A stretch of 64,000 nt of DNA from Hymenobacter arizonensis (lineage in GTDB: Bacteria > Bacteroidota > Bacteroidia > Cytophagales > Hymenobacteraceae), in the NCBI RefSeq assembly GCF_900115775.1, contig NZ_FOXS01000002.1:651129-715128 (forward strand), read 5' to 3'. Shown piece by piece: positions 26,801 through 35,031 of the stretch. How positions within the stretch are numbered: position 1 is the stretch's first letter; each line of letters starts with the position of its first letter. Under the pieces are notes generated by a model. It saw nothing but the letters and a program-made list of their open reading frames with translations. It was not told where the DNA came from and did not search any database. The translations under genes and the position numbers were made by a program.

Positions 26801-28298
26801 TGCCCACGGTGTTGAGGGTGCCGGCATTTGGTGGGTTTTGAATGGCCAGCGTGCTCAGGGCCTCGTCGATGTCGTAGAGGGTGGTGCCGGTGCTGCCAGC
26901 AAAGCTGTTGGTGTAGCCCACCGAGCCGATGCGGGGCGTGGCGCCAGCATTAATGTCGCCGGCGGCGTAGGTAAGCTGGCCATCGGTGGCAGCCAGGGCG
27001 CCGTTGTTGGGGTTGAGGCGGAAGTCGGCGCGGTTGGTGCTTACCACCCGAATGCGGTCAACGGTTGGGTTGAAGTCGAAGCCGATGTTATCGTTAGCGC
27101 CGCCCAGTTCGAGGCGGATGGCGGGACCAACCGGCGTTGCCACCGCCGTGGTGAGGTTGATGGTGTAGAGCTGGGAGTTGGCGCCCGCCGTAGCGGCGTC
27201 GTAGCCCATGCCAATCAGCTCGCCGGTATTGGGGCGGAAGTCGGTGCCCACCAGCGCTTGGCCAGCCGTAAGGCCCGTGATGCCCACGGCCGTGTTGATG
27301 AAGCCCGGCGTGCCCGAGTAGAACGAAAGCAGCGCGTTGTTGGTGTTCACGGCATACAGCAGCTGGCCGTTGGGGGCCGGCGCCGTGCGGTCAATGGCAA
27401 AAGCAATGTCGCTGATGATTAGGCCGGGAAAGCCGCTGGTAATGAGCGAGGCGTTGCCCGTAGCCAGGTCGAAGTTGAAGAACGCCGTAGCCAGCGGGCT
27501 CGTTGCGAAATTCACGGCGAGCAGGGCGCTCTGCGTGCGGCTCACCGGGTCGGTGTAGATGTCGAGGTCCGTCTGGTCGGCGGCGGTCAGCAGGTTGCTG
27601 CTGCTGCGGGTAATGGCCACCCCGGCCGATAGCACGCCTTCGTTGGGCGGGTTCTGAATGTAGAGGGTCGAGCGGCTCTCATCGATGTCGTAGAGCGTAG
27701 TGCTGGCCGTGCCCTGGAAGCTGTTGGTGTAAGCCACCGAGCCCACCACGGGGTTGTCGGTAGAAGGCGCCGGAAACTTGATGGCGCCGTCGGTGGCGGC
27801 CAAGGCGCCATTGTTGGGGTTCAGGCGGAAGTTGGCGTCGTTGCTGCTCGTGACTCGGATGCGGTCCACGGTGGGGTTAAAGTCGAAGCCAATGCGCTCC
27901 GTAGCCGCGCCCAGTGCCAGAGGCAGCACGCCGCCCACGGTGGTGGCCACGCCGGTAGTGGGGTTCAGGGTGTAGAGCTGAGCCGAGCCAGCGCCGTTGT
28001 ACCCCAGGGCAAATAGCTCGCCGGTGGCAGGGCGCGAGTCGATGCCCACGAGCACCTGGCCCCCCGTTACGCCGGTAATGGGCACCAGCGTCGGAGTGCC
28101 ACCCAGAACGATGGTTGCAGCGTTAAAAGTCACGAGCCCGGCCCCACCTGGCGTCAAGCCTGGCGTTAAGCCATAAACGGTTTGCGCTTCGGCGGTTGGT
28201 GCGGCGGCCAGCAGGCCCATGGTCAACGCCGCGGAGGATAGCACCTTGGAGGTGCGCCGCCATAGCCCGGGTTCGGTGGAAGGTATTTTTATGTTCAT
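23877..28298 (-). CDS. Giant DUF4394 surface protein with T9SS tail
   Basis: A 1473-residue secreted protein. The signal region is within residues 1-39 (ending AAPTAEAQ) and is preceded by a long basic start. Three DUF4394 units follow, at about residues 40-310, 325-590 and 610-870. Each carries IGFDFNP..DRIR, LRMNP/FRLNPNNGALAATDG, YTN and LYDID/LFGYD segments, the look of a beta-propeller. A region with WTGAVSTDWGTAGNWSPAQVP and strand-rich text (about 880-1080) resembles adhesin or autotransporter repeats. The end is a type IX sorting domain (VFPNPARGAV ... GVYTLRLQTEQG). I chose the ATG at 28298. Function is unknown, probably a cell-surface or matrix component. Confidence 0.88.
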   Translation of the reverse strand: MNIKIPSTEPGLWRRTSKVLSSAALTMGLLAAAPTAEAQTVYGLTPGLTPGGAGLVTFNAATIVLGGTPTLVPITGVTGGQVLVGIDSRPATGELFALGYNGAGSAQLYTLNPTTGVATTVGGVLPLALGAATERIGFDFNPTVDRIRVTSSNDANFRLNPNNGALAATDGAIKFPAPSTDNPVVGSVAYTNSFQGTASTTLYDIDESRSTLYIQNPPNEGVLSAGVAITRSSSNLLTAADQTDLDIYTDPVSRTQSALLAVNFATSPLATAFFNFDLATGNASLITSGFPGLIISDIAFAIDRTAPAPNGQLLYAVNTNNALLSFYSGTPGFINTAVGITGLTAGQALVGTDFRPNTGELIGMGYDAATAGANSQLYTINLTTAVATPVGPAIRLELGGANDNIGFDFNPTVDRIRVVSTNRADFRLNPNNGALAATDGQLTYAAGDINAGATPRIGSVGYTNSFAGSTGTTLYDIDEALSTLAIQNPPNAGTLNTVGTTGLGIALNQANALVDLDIYFDASASLNRAFLTANPGGATASNLYTLDLATAATTLVGTIGLGIPVRDISAVLAPTAVPNSTAALTGRLLYGVAGGNLVSFDSGNPSVIRTAVNITGLGADQVLVGTDFRPANGMLYALGYNATTQQGQLYTLEYTPGPTAGALSAVGSLQAMPLGATAGNIGFDFNPVPDRIRITSASNQANLRMNPADGTFITDGTLTGAGGTPTLSGVAYTNNDNNPVTGTMLFGYDQARNVLLRSTDANLGTYVDQGPTGISVANGVEFDIFTDLTNPATPTNTGFLAASLTGTTTDNLYTIDLASGATSLLGRVGNGSALTGLAAFLTPAPVVVAGLTWTGAVSTDWGTAGNWSPAQVPTAADNVTIPDVANDPVVSNAQQANGVTLASGATLTTANGGTLTLSGSLTNNGGTTLGTGTGTVAFAGAAAQTVSGTTTFFNNLTAGPAGLTAAAPVQVQRVLLLNGNLTSNGNLTLLSNATGTAHVVNASGTVAGNATVQRYITPTLNNGPGYRHYSAPVSGSTVGDLTTPGFTPVVNPAYNTAAVPNSVTPFPTVFGYDETRVNTSGSPAPQDFDKGFFSPNALSDAMEVTRGYTVNVPASQTVDFVGTLNNGTYNASGLSRGTQSESGYQLLGNPYPSPIDWDLVGRTNVDAAVYVYRSTGQYAGTYSTYVADGTGTNGGTDQIPVAQGFFVRVSTPGSNNGQVSFANAARLTTYASPIFQRSAATAPLVRLDLRGATGSADEAVVYFDAAATAGFDSSLDAYKLVGGNGPLVASEIASPLTALSVNALPALTAADVVVNLRLQAGQAGTYTLRAAELLRLPAGTFAFLRDAQTGARIDLSTQPEYSFQLATGVSTGRFSLLLTQQAVLSNAPAALTQQVSVFPNPARGAVSIALPAALARQATEVQVINALGQTVLRSTLAAGNTARTLSLDGVARGVYTLRLQTEQGTVNKRLVVE

Positions 28299-28690
28299 GC
28301 TTGCTTGGTATGGTAATGGAAAAGTGAACGAACAGGTAGAACGCCCGCCAGGCATGGCGGGGGACTTTGCAAGAACTACGGTAACGACATGCAGTTAGAT
28401 TGAACTTTTTTGGAATTAATTTTTCCTTAAAATCCATTAAAGCTCCTGAGCAGCTTACAGAGCGTATTTCTTCCTGAAATACAACTCTTTCTTACAGTAA
28501 ATAACCCGCTGCCAGGGCGCCCGCCAACGCCACTTCGGCACTAAAAAAACACAGCATTGAAGCCGGCACTAGCTTGGCGTTTAACCCAAAACCGGCACCG
28601 GTGAAAGCCAGCGCTGTTCGATGCTTAGCGTAGCCAAAGGCACTCCTCCCAGGGGGTAGGCCGCGCTCCTTGCCCAAGGCCGGGACCCCG

Positions 28691-31135
28691 CTAAAACTCT
28701 ATGATAAACCCAACCGTCGGCACCACCAGCGCGTCGTTGTCGCCCAGCAAAAGGGGAATAGCATTGCCGCCGTCCGGCCGCACAGCCAGGCCGTCGGTGC
28801 TGCGGTAGCCGGCATTGTCGGCGGTGCGCTCGAAGGTGTAGATGGGCGGCGACACTGGCTTGGTGAGCAGCGCGTTCTGCACGTCCACGTAGAAGTCAAA
28901 GCTCAGGCGGCGCAGGCTGATTTTCTTGTCCAGGCGCAGGTCGAGCTGCTGAAAGCCGCCCAGGCGACGGGTGTTGAGTTGGCTGTAGTCGAGCACGCCC
29001 GTGCCCACGGCCTGGTAGCTGGCCCGGCTGGCGGCTTCGTCGTAGGGGGTGAAGGGCGAGCCGCCGCCTATGCGGTACTTGGCGCCCACCTCCCAGCCGC
29101 GCCCCAACTGGTAGCCCAGCAGCGCCGAGCCCAGAAATTGCGAATCCCAGGCCGAAGGCTTGTAAATGCCATCGCGGCCCGTGAATTCGGAGCGGAATGC
29201 CGTGAGCGACACAATGGCAAACAGCTTGCCGCTAAGCTTCTGCTGGAAAAAGGCCTCGGTGCCGTAGGCGCGGCCCTGCCCGGTGCTGGTCACGGCCTCG
29301 TTGCCAATGGCGTTGAAGTCGCCGCCCAGGTTGGCCAGGCTGATGCCGTCGCGCACCGACACCGGGTAGTTGGCATACTTCTTATAGAAACCCTCCAGCG
29401 TGAAGCGCGTGGCCTTGCCCGGCAGCCACTCCAGCCCCGCAACCGCGTGGTCGGAACGGATGTAGCGGCCCCCGGCATTCACGAGGGTGCCCGCTTCATC
29501 GCGAAAGCCTAGAATGGTGCTGGGCGGAATCTTGAAGTAGCGCCCCAGCGAGGCGTTCAGGTTCAGAGTAGGGCGCAGAGCATACGACAGCGACACCCGT
29601 GGCGAGAGCGTCCGGTCGAAGCGGTAGCCTTCGGTGAGGGCCGTGGTGCCGTCGGTGCGCACGCCCGCCGACACCGTCAGGCGGCTTTCGGCACCGTAGG
29701 TGCGGGTGGCCTGGGCAAAGGCGCCGTAGCGCAGAAAATCCAAGTCGGTTTTGAAGCGTACCGTCACGGCCGGGCTGAGGAGCGCACCGTTGGCGTCGCG
29801 CACTTCCGAGCGCAGGCGGTTGAAGAGGTTGTTGTCGTAGTGCACCAGCTGGCCCACGGCGCCGTAGCTGTACTGCCAGCGGCCCACGCGCTTGTTCACG
29901 TCGGCGCGCAGCTTGTTTTCTATCTCGTTGGCGCGGGCGCCCAGCTTGCGGTATTCCTCCTGGCCTTTGAAGCCGTACTCAAACTGGTCGGCCGAGTTGT
30001 AGAGCTGGGTCCGGCTCAGGGCCACGTTCACGAAGCCGTTCTCTACCAGGTGGCGCAGGTTTACGCCCACGGTGTAGTTCCACTGGTCGTTGGTGGGGTT
30101 GGAGCGCAGCACGTACTCCTTTTCCGGCGAGCTGTTTTTGGGCGCCACAATCTCGAAGTGGTCGATGGCGCCCAGCCCCAGCGTAGTCAGCGTGGTTTTG
30201 TCCGACAGCTTGGTGGTGGTCTTGAACTGAAAGTCGTAGAAATCGGGCCGGATGGGCAAGTCAATCAACTTAAACAGCAGCTGCAGGTAGCTGCGCCGGG
30301 CCGAGGCCAGAAAAGTCGTGTTCTTCGTAAGCGGCCCTTCCAGCGTAGCTGCCACCTCGGTGCCGGAGGTGCGCAGGTTGCCCTGAATGCGCTCCGAGTT
30401 GCCGTCGCGCTGCCGGAACTGCAGCACCGCGCTCAGGGCATTATCGTAGCGCGCCTGAAAGGCCGAGCTGCTCAGGGTCACGTCTTCAATAAAGCTGACG
30501 TTGAGAATGCCGGCCGGCCCGCCCGCACTGCCCTGCGTGGAGAAGTGGTTGATGACCGGCACCTCGATGCCGTCGAGGTAATACACGTTTTCGTTGGGCG
30601 CCCCGCCCCGGATGATGATGTCGTTGCGGAAGCCGGCCGTGCCGCCACTACCCCCGCCGCCCACGCCGGGCAGGCTCTGCACCACCCGCGAAATGTCGAA
30701 GTTGCCGCCGGGGTTGCTCTTGATTTCCTCAGTAGTGAGCCGCTGCACGCTCAGTGGCGTTTCGGCCGTGGCCACCCGAATGGCGCGGTTGGCCGTCACG
30801 GTGACTTCGCCCAGGGCCTGGGGCACGGTGTTCAGCTCCAGGTTCAGGGTGTTCACGTTGCCGGTGCTCAGCGCAATGTTGGCGCGAATGAGCGGGTCGT
30901 AGCCCACGAAGGTGGCGCGCAGGTTGTAGGAACCAGCCGGCACCCCCGTGAGGCGGTAGCGCCCCTGGGCATCGGTGGCGGTTCCGAATTCCGTGCCCTC
31001 CAGCGTGATGCTCACGCCCGGCAGGACTTCCTGCGTGGCGCGGTCACGCACGGTGCCAGCTACGGTGCTAACGTTTTGGGCGCTGGTGCTGAAGGCGACG
31101 AAAAGAAGGGCAAGCAGAAGGGTAAAAAGGCGCAT
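28691..31135 (-). CDS. TonB-dependent receptor with carboxypeptidase-like N domain
   Basis: An 814-residue outer-membrane protein. The signal peptide is MRLFTLLLALLFVAFSTSAQ. A carboxypeptidase-regulatory-like fold (VAGTVRDRATQEVLPGVSIT ... FVGYDP) spans about residues 20-105. The plug domain follows (VVQSLPGVGGG ... IIIRGGAPNENVYYLDGIEV), then a long beta-barrel ending in aromatic F. No SusD partner is adjacent, so it is a SusC-independent receptor, perhaps for a siderophore or an oligomer; the ligand cannot be read. The ATG at 31135 was chosen for the signal peptide. Longer in-frame starts run into the palindrome at 31210-31456. Confidence 0.9.
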   Translation of the reverse strand: MRLFTLLLALLFVAFSTSAQNVSTVAGTVRDRATQEVLPGVSITLEGTEFGTATDAQGRYRLTGVPAGSYNLRATFVGYDPLIRANIALSTGNVNTLNLELNTVPQALGEVTVTANRAIRVATAETPLSVQRLTTEEIKSNPGGNFDISRVVQSLPGVGGGGSGGTAGFRNDIIIRGGAPNENVYYLDGIEVPVINHFSTQGSAGGPAGILNVSFIEDVTLSSSAFQARYDNALSAVLQFRQRDGNSERIQGNLRTSGTEVAATLEGPLTKNTTFLASARRSYLQLLFKLIDLPIRPDFYDFQFKTTTKLSDKTTLTTLGLGAIDHFEIVAPKNSSPEKEYVLRSNPTNDQWNYTVGVNLRHLVENGFVNVALSRTQLYNSADQFEYGFKGQEEYRKLGARANEIENKLRADVNKRVGRWQYSYGAVGQLVHYDNNLFNRLRSEVRDANGALLSPAVTVRFKTDLDFLRYGAFAQATRTYGAESRLTVSAGVRTDGTTALTEGYRFDRTLSPRVSLSYALRPTLNLNASLGRYFKIPPSTILGFRDEAGTLVNAGGRYIRSDHAVAGLEWLPGKATRFTLEGFYKKYANYPVSVRDGISLANLGGDFNAIGNEAVTSTGQGRAYGTEAFFQQKLSGKLFAIVSLTAFRSEFTGRDGIYKPSAWDSQFLGSALLGYQLGRGWEVGAKYRIGGGSPFTPYDEAASRASYQAVGTGVLDYSQLNTRRLGGFQQLDLRLDKKISLRRLSFDFYVDVQNALLTKPVSPPIYTFERTADNAGYRSTDGLAVRPDGGNAIPLLLGDNDALVVPTVGFIIEF

Positions 31136-31209
31136 GTAGCAGCAAGCAGCAAGCTGGGCAAATGTTTTGGCTGAATGGGCTATTTGGTGGGGTCGCCTTA
31201 TGCGGGAAA

Positions 31210-31456
31210 CCTCACCCCTACCGGGCACGGCCCCAGCCCTACCGGGTATGACCCCTCTCCCGCGGAGAGGGGAGCCAGACGAGATGTAGCGCGGACTTTG
31301 TAGTCCGCGTCCCCGCGCCGTTACCATCGTTCGGGCATCCGCTAGGGACGCGGACTACAAAGTCCGCGCTACATCCTCACAAACCGGTGCCCCTCTTTTT
31401 TGGCTTCGCGCTTCAAGCGAACCGGGGCCGTGTCCGGCAGGGGTCAGGGGGTGAGG
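31210..31456. repeat. Family A element interrupted by a family B palindrome
   Basis: The outer arms are CCTCACCCCTACCGGGCACGG (from 31210) and a matching arm ending GGGTGAGG at 31456, of family A. Between them lies a perfect family B palindrome: 31284-31313 and 31345-31374, 30-base arms with GTAGCGCGGACTTTG. The nested order implies that B entered A. The gap 31136-31599 holds no gene. Confidence 0.85.
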
Positions 31457-31599
31457 TTCCCCGCGTCAGGTTCCGCTAGGGAGGAGGTTACCCCAAAGTT
31501 CCTCCCCTTCAGAAAATTTTATACCCCATGCAATCCGCTGCCCGAACCAGCCGCGTAGGTGGGTCATCATTCAAAACATCCAACCATTTATTTATAAAG

Positions 31600-32175
31600 A
31601 TGAAAAAGACCTTGTTTTCCCTCGCTGCTGCCATCCTCCTCAGCGCTGCTGCTACCTCCTCGGTTTCGGCTCAAGCCATGATGACGCCCGGCACCGTAAT
31701 GGTAGGCGGAATGGCGATGTACCCCAACAAGGACATCGTTTCGAATGCCGTTAATTCGAAAGACCACACCACCCTGGTAGCCGCCGTGAAGGCCGCTGGC
31801 CTGGTGGAGACCCTGCAAGGCAAAGGCCCCTTCACCGTGTTTGCTCCTGTGAACGATGCCTTCGAAAATCTGCCCGCTGGCACCGTAGAAACCCTGCTGA
31901 AGCCCGAGAACAAAGCCACCCTGACCAAGGTGCTGACCTACCACGTGGTAGCCGGCAACATGGACGCCAAAACCATTATGGCCGCCATCAAAGCCGGCAA
32001 AGGCAAGGCTACCCTGAAAACTGTGAGCGGCAACACCCTCACCGCCATGATGAACGGCGCCAACAACGTGGTGCTAACCGACGAGTCGGGCAACACGGCC
32101 AGCATTTCCACGTACGACGTGAAGCAGAGCAACGGCGTGATTCACGTAATCGACAAAGTGATGCTGCCCAAGTAG
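31600..32175 (+). CDS. Fasciclin (FAS1) domain exported protein
   Basis: A 191-residue protein. The signal peptide is residues 1-25 (MKKTLFSLAAAILLSAAATS). A single FAS1 domain covers about residues 52-190. It has the first conserved block (FTVFAPVNDAFENLPAGTVETLL), then LTYHVVAGNMDA and the last block ending GVIHVIDKVMLPK. FAS1 domains mediate adhesion in the periplasm or outside the cell. The start at 31600 begins the signal sequence; the in-frame extension upstream (31528) has no such feature. Confidence 0.93.
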   Translation: MKKTLFSLAAAILLSAAATSSVSAQAMMTPGTVMVGGMAMYPNKDIVSNAVNSKDHTTLVAAVKAAGLVETLQGKGPFTVFAPVNDAFENLPAGTVETLLKPENKATLTKVLTYHVVAGNMDAKTIMAAIKAGKGKATLKTVSGNTLTAMMNGANNVVLTDESGNTASISTYDVKQSNGVIHVIDKVMLPK

Positions 32176-32185
32176 TCCTTCTGAG

Positions 32186-33577
32186 CTAGCAAACACAACT
32201 TAAAACCACCGCCGTAGGCTTCAGGCCCGCGGCGGTGGTTTGCGTTTTAGAGGGTCGGGGTCGGGCGGTCTGCCGGGTTGCGTGGCCTGGCTGGGGGCTT
32301 TGGGGCCGCTCGCGTTTGGCAGGCGTTTTCGGTTGCTCGCGCCGTTCGTCGGGTTGCGCTTGAGCACTTGGCGTTGCCAGGTTCTCGCTACTCATGCGTC
32401 GCTGCGCCCCTTTGCGGCGAGCGGCTTTTACAAGAAACGAATCGCAGCTGATTTCGGCCGTGCGGGCGTAGCCGTAGCCCAGCAGCAGCGAACGCCGGTA
32501 AAACTCACAGGCCGACAGCGTGTCGCCGGTGCGGGCGGCCAGGCGGCCGAGCAAGTAATGGGTGCGGCCGTCCTTGGGGCGGGCCTGCAGCACCTTAAAA
32601 TAATCGGTACGGGCGGCATCGAAGCGGGCCAGGGCGGTGAGGGCCAGGCCCCGTATCTGCACGTAGTGCCACAGCACCGGGGCCCCGCTGCGCTGGCGCT
32701 GCGCCAAGCCGTGCGACAGGTCGGCCAGGGCCGGCTCGGGCTGGTTCAGGTCGAGCAGCCGGGCCTTGCCGCGGGCTAGGAAGGCCACGCTCAGGGTGCT
32801 GTCGAGCTCCACTGCGCGGCTAAAATTCTGGTCGGCCGACTCGTGCAGGCCCAGGTCGGTTTCGCAGCGGCCGAGGCGGTAATGCATGTCGGCCGTGGCC
32901 CGGGCGGGGTGGGGCTGAAGCAGAGCGGCCTTAAAATCGTTGCGGGCCGCCACGGGGTCGTTGTGGAGCAGCATTTCTAGCTCGGCGCGCCGCCGCAGGG
33001 CGTCGGCGTAGTCGGGCCGGAAGTGCAGGGCTTCTTCCATAAAGCTGTAGGCCGAAGCCAGGTGCCCGCGGGCGTAGGCACGCAGGCCGTCGCGGTAGTT
33101 GCTGATGGCCGTTACGCGGTCCATGGTCACTTTCACGGTCAGCGAAAGCAGCACGATGCCCATTAGAAACGCAATGGTCAGGGCCCAGTCGCGGCGGTTG
33201 AAGGTGGGGCGCTGGGTGGGGATGCGCTGGTAGTGGCGCTCGCGGCTGCCCGCGGGAGGGCGGGTGCGCAGCGGGGCGGGCGGCGGCATGGGCACCCCGT
33301 ACACGTGCTGGGTGGCGGGGCGGTGCTGCTGCTGGCGCACGGCTTCTTCGGCGCGCCGGGCGGCCTGAGCCAGCTGAAAGTCGTAGGTGGCCCGGCGGCC
33401 GGGGTCGCCGAGCACGCGGTAGGCCAGGGCCACGGCTTTGAACTGCTCTTCGTAGCGCACGTCACCGCCGTGCTTGTCGGGGTGAAAACGCACCACCAAT
33501 TGCCGGTACGCCCGCTTTATCTCCGCGGCCGGGGCGGTGGCAGCTACGCCAAGGACTTGATAATGATTCTGACTCAC
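32186..33577 (-). CDS. J-domain protein with TPR repeats
   Basis: A 463-residue membrane-anchored co-chaperone-like protein. The N-terminal J domain (about residues 3-70) has HPDK (VVRFHPDKHGG), which contacts DnaK. One transmembrane helix follows at about residues 130-150 (ALTIAFLMGIVLLSLTV). TPR units occupy about residues 165-390 (SAYSFMEEALHFRPDYADAL), and the tail is basic and rich in Gln, Arg and Pro. No ATG is available near the J domain; a GTG at 33577 gives MSQNHYQVLG and is my choice. The last 17 or so residues are encoded by the hairpin that terminates the convergent fasciclin gene. The gene stops 10 bases from that gene's stop. Confidence 0.8.
   Translation of the reverse strand: MSQNHYQVLGVAATAPAAEIKRAYRQLVVRFHPDKHGGDVRYEEQFKAVALAYRVLGDPGRRATYDFQLAQAARRAEEAVRQQQHRPATQHVYGVPMPPPAPLRTRPPAGSRERHYQRIPTQRPTFNRRDWALTIAFLMGIVLLSLTVKVTMDRVTAISNYRDGLRAYARGHLASAYSFMEEALHFRPDYADALRRRAELEMLLHNDPVAARNDFKAALLQPHPARATADMHYRLGRCETDLGLHESADQNFSRAVELDSTLSVAFLARGKARLLDLNQPEPALADLSHGLAQRQRSGAPVLWHYVQIRGLALTALARFDAARTDYFKVLQARPKDGRTHYLLGRLAARTGDTLSACEFYRRSLLLGYGYARTAEISCDSFLVKAARRKGAQRRMSSENLATPSAQAQPDERREQPKTPAKRERPQSPQPGHATRQTARPRPSKTQTTAAGLKPTAVVLSCVC
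32204..32245 (+). terminator. Terminator of the fasciclin gene, inside the convergent coding end
   Basis: AACCACCGCCG (32204-32214) pairs with CGGCGGTGGTT (32230-32240), followed by a TTT-rich tail. It overlaps the C-terminal codons of the J-domain gene. Confidence 0.8.
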
Positions 33578-33726
33578 GCTGGGCACCAAACACAAAGGAC
33601 TGCACAAAAGTCAGCCATGCCCGCAAATTTTCCGTAGAACCGGCTCAGTCAACTCCTGATTTTTTAGAAAACAGCCCGACTTAAAACAGTTCCTTCTTTA
33701 TTCTTGCCACTCCAACTTTGCGCCGT

Positions 33727-34104
33727 ATGATTCTCGACGACGACAACTCCAAAACACCCCGCAACGACAGCCTGATTGGCAACCTGACCGGCTACCTCGA
33801 CACCCGAATTGACCTGGTCCGCCTGGAGATTCAGGAGAAGGTTTCCGGCATTCTCGTGGGCACCATTCACGGCGCCACCCTGGCCATCCTCGGCCTGATG
33901 TTCGTCATCTTCCTAAGCGTATTTGCCGGCTTGGCCCTTAATTCGGCCCTCGATAGCACCTTCTGGGGCTTTGGTATCGTGGCGGGCTTCTATCTGCTGC
34001 TGCTGGTACTGGTGCTGGTGGGCGTCGACAAAAGCGCTTTCCAGGGCTTGGCCACCAAGTTGCTGAAGGACAAAATTTACAAATCTGACAAACGCCAAGC
34101 CTAG
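33727..34104 (+). CDS. Holin-X-like small membrane protein
   Basis: A 125-residue protein with a soluble N-terminus including GNLTGYLDTRIDLVRLEIQE and two hydrophobic helices (TLAILGLMFVIFLSVFAGLA and GFGIVAGFYLLLLVLVLVG). This matches the actinobacterial Holin-X / phage-holin-III-like layout found in many free-living bacteria, where no lysis role is shown. It lies 6 bases upstream of 34111-35031 on the same strand, so the two are co-transcribed. It is the first gene of a possible five-gene run reaching 38060. Confidence 0.75.
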   Translation: MILDDDNSKTPRNDSLIGNLTGYLDTRIDLVRLEIQEKVSGILVGTIHGATLAILGLMFVIFLSVFAGLALNSALDSTFWGFGIVAGFYLLLLVLVLVGVDKSAFQGLATKLLKDKIYKSDKRQA

Positions 34105-34110
34105 CCTGCC

Positions 34111-35031
34111 ATGAGTGACCTGCAAACCCCCCTGTTCGACGAAGAAAAAGAATTTCTGGAGCGCAAGAAGCTGGAGTACGAGCGCGCCCTGCGCGGCGAC
34201 GTGGAGGAAATCAAAGAAAAATCGGTGAAAGCAGGCAAAGTAGCCCTTGTGGGCGCGGGCCTGGCCGGCAGCGTTTGGCTGATTGCCAAAGCCTTTGGCG
34301 GCCTCAGCAAGCGCAAGAAAAACAAGCGCTACGCCCAGACCGGCGACAACCGCGCCGAGTACGAACCCGACGGTTTCGATGACTTTGACGGCGAAGACGA
34401 CGGCTTTGGTTCCGACGCTGACTATTTCACGGCCGGCAATGGCAAGCGCTACAAGAGCGTGGTGCACTACAAGTCGGCCGCCGATTCGGCCCGGGTTTTC
34501 CAAAGCCAAGGGGGTGCATCCGAGCATCAGCCAGAATACGGTCAGCAGTCCGACGACCTCGGCTTTGGCGCAAACGCCATCCCCACGTCCGATGACCAGA
34601 GCGTGGGAGCCCTTTTTGGGGCCAACTCTCTGGAGGAGTCGCCCTTCGACCCGCAGGATTTCCAGGATGACCCCTTTCGGGACCTGCCCTACGACGACAG
34701 CCGCCGCCTGCCCACTTCGCACGACTTCGATGGCGACGAGCTGGCGCTGAGCAGCAGTCAAAAGCACATTAGCCCCCGCTCCAGCAACATGGTAGGCCAG
34801 GTGCTGCAGGCTTTCCTGAAGTCCGATACTGGCAAGATGCTGGTGGCCCAGGCCGCCGCCGTGGCCTTGGCCATGGTAACAAAAAAAGTGAGCGAGTTTT
34901 TCCCAGCGGACAAAAATCCCGACCTTGCGGATTCCCCGGCCTACGCTCCCGCCGAAACCGGGTTTGCTCCCGTCGCTTCGCTCGCTTCTCCTGATTCCCC
35001 GGATGCGTCCACCCACACCTCTGCTATATGA
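34111..35031 (+). CDS. Acidic, mostly disordered protein of unknown function
   Basis: A 306-residue protein. The first 55 residues are helical and charged with a hydrophobic patch (VALVGAGLAGSVWLIAKAFGG). Then comes a long acidic region (YEPDGFDDFDGEDDGFGSDAD) low in predicted structure, and a short hydrophobic segment near residues 235-260. I recognise no family. Its first part resembles the membrane-tether layout of partners of Holin-X-like proteins. It ends 29 bases inside the GGGP synthase gene, so translation of the two is probably coupled. Confidence 0.7.
   Translation: MSDLQTPLFDEEKEFLERKKLEYERALRGDVEEIKEKSVKAGKVALVGAGLAGSVWLIAKAFGGLSKRKKNKRYAQTGDNRAEYEPDGFDDFDGEDDGFGSDADYFTAGNGKRYKSVVHYKSAADSARVFQSQGGASEHQPEYGQQSDDLGFGANAIPTSDDQSVGALFGANSLEESPFDPQDFQDDPFRDLPYDDSRRLPTSHDFDGDELALSSSQKHISPRSSNMVGQVLQAFLKSDTGKMLVAQAAAVALAMVTKKVSEFFPADKNPDLADSPAYAPAETGFAPVASLASPDSPDASTHTSAI

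Noticed and set aside
28492-28677. 61-codon minus-strand frame between the DUF4394 gene and the TonB receptor
   Set aside because: Hydrophobic C-terminus but no family, no promoter evidence, and a start in odd context.
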